The position numbers and the translations under genes were made by a program. From the NCBI GenBank assembly GCA_019137255.1, contig WPDH01000234.1:248001-312000 (forward strand): 64,000 nt of DNA, given 5' to 3'. Shown here one piece after another: positions 61,001 to 64,000 of the stretch. Below the pieces are notes generated by a model, which saw only the letters and a list, made by a program, of their open reading frames with translations, searched no databases and was not told the DNA's origin. Numbering within the stretch: position 1 is the first letter of the stretch; every line of letters starts with the position of its first letter. The stretch is from Corinectria fuckeliana. Its lineage: Eukaryota; Ascomycota; Sordariomycetes; Hypocreales; Nectriaceae.

Positions 61001-61447
61001 CTACGGCTTTGCCGCATGGAGGAGGACCTATACTCTGGCTGACTGCTGGTGACTATCGGCTTCCCAGCACTAGTAGTGCTCGCAAGCTCGACTGTGTCAG
61101 CCTGGGAGCCATCTCGAGTCAGATCGCAAACATCGGGTTGTGAATTTATTTTGAGATCGTCTTCGGAAACGTCTTCAATAGATTCCTTGCGTGGGGTTTG
61201 TTGTTTCGAAAAAAATAGTGAGAACTGGCGGCGCTCGCTGTCCTTCTCATGCCTCTGACGCTTGACAGCACGTTCGGGGTTCGGATCGGAACGTTTTGTT
61301 GCAGTTTTTGGATATTCACTGCCCCCCAGCGGCCGGCCTAAAGTACTCCGACCTATTACGCTTGCGTTGATTGATTTCTACCCAAAAGTCAGTACGGGGC
61401 ACTGCTAATGGCGAACATGGGACACCAACCAGCCGTGCGTTGTTCAT
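58093..61447 (-). CDS. ULP2: Ulp2-type SUMO protease (C48 cysteine peptidase)
   Basis: Minus-strand exons are 61430-61447 (MNNARL), 60224-61377 and 58093-60160 (3240 nt, 1079 aa, frame closes exactly). Ulp2 removes SUMO and trims poly-SUMO chains in the nucleus, important for chromosome cohesion and recovery from checkpoint arrest. The N-terminal ~500 residues are disordered and basic. A block at about residues 290-385 (SLADVYVAAAASFRFQFDEM and SWLDIQRQKLLCVSHAATRS) resembles the PH-like region of fungal Ulp2. The peptidase starts near residue 535 (DDILRLDEGEFLNDNLISFY). By count the catalytic residues are His621 (MHWYLAIIY), Asp734 (ITLDSLGGGHS), Gln778 and Cys784 (YCDCGVFVLGYMEE). A Ser-rich insert of ~90 residues interrupts the catalytic domain, as in Ulp2/SENP6-7. 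The first intron uses a GTTGGT donor and is less certain. Confidence 0.9.
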
Positions 61448-62600
61448 GATGTCCCCCGGAGCGCTCCAACGAGTGTCAGCGAACGAGTCGGGTCTAGTAT
61501 GCGGTCACCGGGCCTACCCATAATCTGGAAAGGAGTTGGCGTCGGAGTAGTATCGTGCGAGTGGACTGCGAGGTTTACACAAGGTCAGAATGGGGGCCGA
61601 GAAGGATATGAATTGTCGGCAAGGCGGGTTCGCACGCACTCCCATGGAGCCCTGGTCCTCCCCTCGTCCTTCGAAGCTTTGGTTTGAGCGTGACGCTCCA
61701 GCTTTCTGCCTAGTTGGGATCACGGCGTCTGGTAAATGGTGGAGCGGCGGCTGTGACCAATTTGTGTGGCACACCCGGTGATTCGGCGGAGCGGTCGAGT
61801 TGTCGAAGCAGAACAGCGGTACCAGTACGGGAGACGGACGGAAAGGGGGCGAAGCGGTGACGAGATACCGCAGAAGGGAGAGACGAGGGCTGTTGGGCGC
61901 ATGCCAGACCGGGCCTGGAGGGTTTGTGGGAGTCGGGAATGTGAGAATTCGCAGGTGCTGCGGGAGTTGGTTTTGAGAGTGAGGCTCTGAAGAATCCCAA
62001 GGCCGGGCTTAGTGGGGTCGGCCTCTAAAGATTAGTGGAGTACGGCGGCAGAGCTGCTGCACCACTGAGACGGGGAGAGGTGCAGATATCAAATTTCGTG
62101 TTCAGCCTCGCAGACTCGTCCAGGTCAAGCAGCCTTCGGTCCCCAAGTGTTTCCTTTGTGCTGGAGAAGAAGTTCCGATCGGTGATAAAAACACGTGGGA
62201 ATTTTTATTTTTATTATCGACTTGATAGTTGAGTCATAGGGCCATGGATAATATTATGTAGTAGGCATGCGGAGACTAGACAAGGTATAACGAGGGCTTC
62301 GCACTTGGCGGTTGTGGTAAGAGTTGGCAGCTTACAGTGAGTGAGATGCTACCCAGGGTCCGGTACCCCACAATGACCCAATCACAAGGCTGAGCACCCA
62401 CTGAAGCTCGTTCCCTACGTTCCCTACGTTCCCTACGTTCTTCCACTGCGCGCGCCCGCAAACGACGGACGTGTCCAGATATCACAAGCTAAGCGTCGTC
62501 CATACTTCACCTACCTCTACGTAACATCGGCGCCTTCAACCTTCGCTCCCGGCTTGCTTCGACGACCCAATGCCACGATAGTCGGAAAAACTGGCCCACC
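61448..62600. promoter_or_regulatory. Divergent intergenic region, ULP2 / SPC3
   Basis: About 1.15 kb holding both promoters. It contains three tandem copies of GTTCCCTAC at 62410-62436, about 170 nt before the SPC3 start. No gene is visible. Confidence 0.5.
62410..62436. repeat. Three tandem copies of a 9-bp unit
   Basis: Perfect triplication of GTTCCCTAC on the plus strand, upstream of SPC3, with a partial fourth copy (GTTC) at the end. Confidence 0.9.
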
Positions 62601-63440
62601 ATGTACAACTCCCTCACGCGCATCCAAAACACCTTCGGGTTCTTCACCACCGTCGCCTTTGTCGTCGCCGCCCTCATCGCCGCCTCCGACCTCCTCACCC
62701 CGCGCACGCCCTCGGCCAGCCTCATCGCGCCCACGAACGTCCAAGTGTACGGACCCCGTGTCCTCTCCGGTTTAGGTACCGGCATATATCGTCGGCGCAC
62801 ATGGCTAACCCTTTCCTCTTCTCGTCCGCAGTGTCAAGGGGCGCCCGCACTACTATAGCTCCAAGAAGGAGGAGTACGCCATCATCAAGTTCTCCCTCGA
62901 TGCCGACCTCTCGTCGCTCTTCACATGGAACACCAAGCAGCTCTTCGTCTATGTCACCGCCCAGTGGCCCGGCGTTGGCAATACCACCAACGAGGCCGTC
63001 ATCTGGGACGCCATCATCACCAACCCCAGCGCCGACCACCTGCAGAACATTGGCCCCGTCGCCATGAAGAAGCTCAAGCGCAGCGCCCAGGGCAAGACGA
63101 TTGATCCTAGCCGGTAAGTCCCGGACACTCTCAGAACTGGAATTGTTCTTTCGTTTGCAACTACGAGTCTGACGTCTGACCATCATCCGTTCATAGTGGC
63201 CTCCTGAAGCTTAGAAACCAGAAGCCCAAGTACCAAATCACCCACCCCAGCGGCAAGATCGCCGAGAAGGACGACGTCACCCTCAAATTGCACTACAACG
63301 TCCAGCCTTGGGTCGGCCTCCTGACCTGGAACCAGGACCAAGACATTGGCCCCTGGAAGCAGTTGGTCGGCGGCATCAGCGAAGGCTTCCGCCTTCCTGG
63401 CCTCAAAAAGAAGGATGCGCAGAAGAAGAAGAGCACCTAA
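62601..63440 (+). CDS. SPC3: Signal peptidase complex subunit 3 (Spc22/23 family)
   Basis: Exons are 62601-62746, 62832-63113 and 63197-63440 (672 nt, 223 aa). Spc3 is the ER-membrane subunit essential for signal peptide cleavage by Sec11. The N-terminus MYNSLTRIQNTFGFFTTVAF leads into a single membrane segment (FFTTVAFVVAALIAASDLL). The lumenal domain follows, with YAIIKFSLDADLSSLFTWNT, QLFVYVTAQWP, AVIWDAIITNP and LKLHYNVQPWVGLLTW, which are standard family blocks. The tail is Lys-rich (KKKDAQKKKST). Two of the exon joins split codons, and all splice sites are GT-AG. Confidence 0.95.
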
Positions 63441-63736
63441 ATATGTGTAGTAGGGTTGCCAAGTTGGATGTAAAACTGTAGCATGCATGCATTGGCGTTT
63501 AATGGGCTGGTTCTGGGCTCTCGCGACATGCTCAAAGAGTTCAAATGCTTCTTAGACCGTAATCATTATCGTGTTCGTGACTTCGTGATACAGGTTTCTA
63601 CTCTATATTACATTTCCGCCACTCCCACAATCCCGCCAGATCTTGCAATCTCTCAACTTCATGTGACCATCGACATGAGCTTCATGCGTAATCCGTATCA
63701 TAGCCTACAGTCAGTCAAGCAACGTCCCGGCGACAC

Positions 63737-64000
63737 CTAGCCCTGCGATGAGTTGCCTCCCGCCGCGTTGCCACCGCCGTTGACTCCTCGTCCACGATAA
63801 GGACCACCTCGTCCGCGTCCACGTCCGCCACGACCACCGCGGCCCCTACCGCGCGGCTGATCGAGGCTGGCGGGGGGAGGCACGTTGCCGTACCGCTGCT
63901 CCTGGGGTTGGTTTCCATTGGCGTCCGGAGCAGGCGACCCATGCAGGTTGCCTCGTCCTTGCTCACGATTTCCATAGCCTCGATAGCCTCCTCGACCGCG
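63737..64000 (-). CDS. C-terminus of an RGG-rich protein, cut by the right edge
   Basis: The minus-strand frame from the right edge to TAG at 63737-63739 encodes 87 residues rich in Gly and Arg: RGRGGYRGYGNREQGRGNL at the start, PRGRGRGGRGGRGRGRGGPY later, ending NAAGGNSSQG. Repeated RGG/RG motifs indicate an RNA-binding tail that is usually arginine-methylated. The N-terminal domain lies outside the window, so the family is unknown; Scd6/Lsm14-type, La-motif and other RNA-binding proteins all end this way. It is convergent with SPC3, about 300 nt apart. Confidence 0.75.
   Translation of the reverse strand, partial: RGRGGYRGYGNREQGRGNLHGSPAPDANGNQPQEQRYGNVPPPASLDQPRGRGRGGRGGRGRGRGGPYRGRGVNGGGNAAGGNSSQG

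Noticed and set aside
62722..63186. 154-codon minus-strand ORF across SPC3
   Set aside because: Antisense shadow of SPC3 exons and introns.
1..64000. CRISPR arrays, rRNA operons and complete tRNA genes
   Set aside because: No spaced direct repeats, rRNA-like sequence or full tRNA cloverleaf was recognised by eye; a tRNAscan-SE/Infernal run would be decisive.

Overview
The window looks like nuclear chromosomal DNA of a filamentous ascomycete, most likely a Sordariomycete. The reasons are short GT-AG introns of about 45-80 nt, compact housekeeping genes separated by long intergenic stretches, and a typical fungal gene set (Zn2Cys6 activator, HET-domain protein, Mediator Med19, Ulp2). I could not identify the species. 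Thirteen complete protein genes and two edge-truncated ones are supported. All exon coordinates come from reading splice sites by eye, checked by frame closure and protein-family continuity.

Layout. 1-6.9 kb: TOF1/Timeless replication-fork protector (minus, cut at the left edge), argininosuccinate synthase with 14 introns (plus), and a mitochondrial-type 3-hydroxyacyl-CoA dehydrogenase (plus). 6.9-16.2 kb: a 9.3-kb stretch with no convincing gene, lying upstream of a homeobox transcription factor (16.2-18.3 kb, plus) that resembles the conidiation regulator Htf1/MoHox2. 20.4-21.6 kb: Mediator subunit Med19/Rox3 (plus). 23.1-26.1 kb: Zn2Cys6/fungal_trans transcription factor (minus). 30.4-32.4 kb: Ser/Thr-rich single-pass membrane protein (minus). 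32.4-38.5 kb: a long intergenic region holding a possible degenerate mobile element with imperfect inverted termini. 38.5-43.8 kb: an alpha/beta hydrolase with a long coiled-coil tail (plus), facing a HET-domain gene (minus) tail to tail. 46.3-48.2 kb: an AMP-binding-like protein that seems to lack the ATP-binding signature (minus). 49.5-51.7 kb: DEAD-box helicase Ded1 (minus). 54.6-57.6 kb: proteasome beta-4 subunit Pre1 (minus) and U3 snoRNP WD40 protein Rrp9 (plus), sharing a short divergent promoter. 58.1-61.4 kb: SUMO protease Ulp2 (minus). 62.6-63.4 kb: signal peptidase subunit Spc3 (plus). 63.7 kb to the right edge: C-terminus of an RGG-rich protein (minus).

The genes do not form one pathway. 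They are mostly housekeeping functions (replication, arginine synthesis, transcription, translation initiation, proteolysis, rRNA processing, secretion) mixed with regulators and accessory proteins. The most distinctive observations are a 5-nt micro-exon within a run of tiny exons in the arginine gene, a start codon split by an intron in the proteasome gene, the apparently inactivated AMP-binding protein, the long silent region before the homeobox gene, and short palindromic motifs (TACGAAGTA, TACTCCGTA) that recur in the intergenic DNA.
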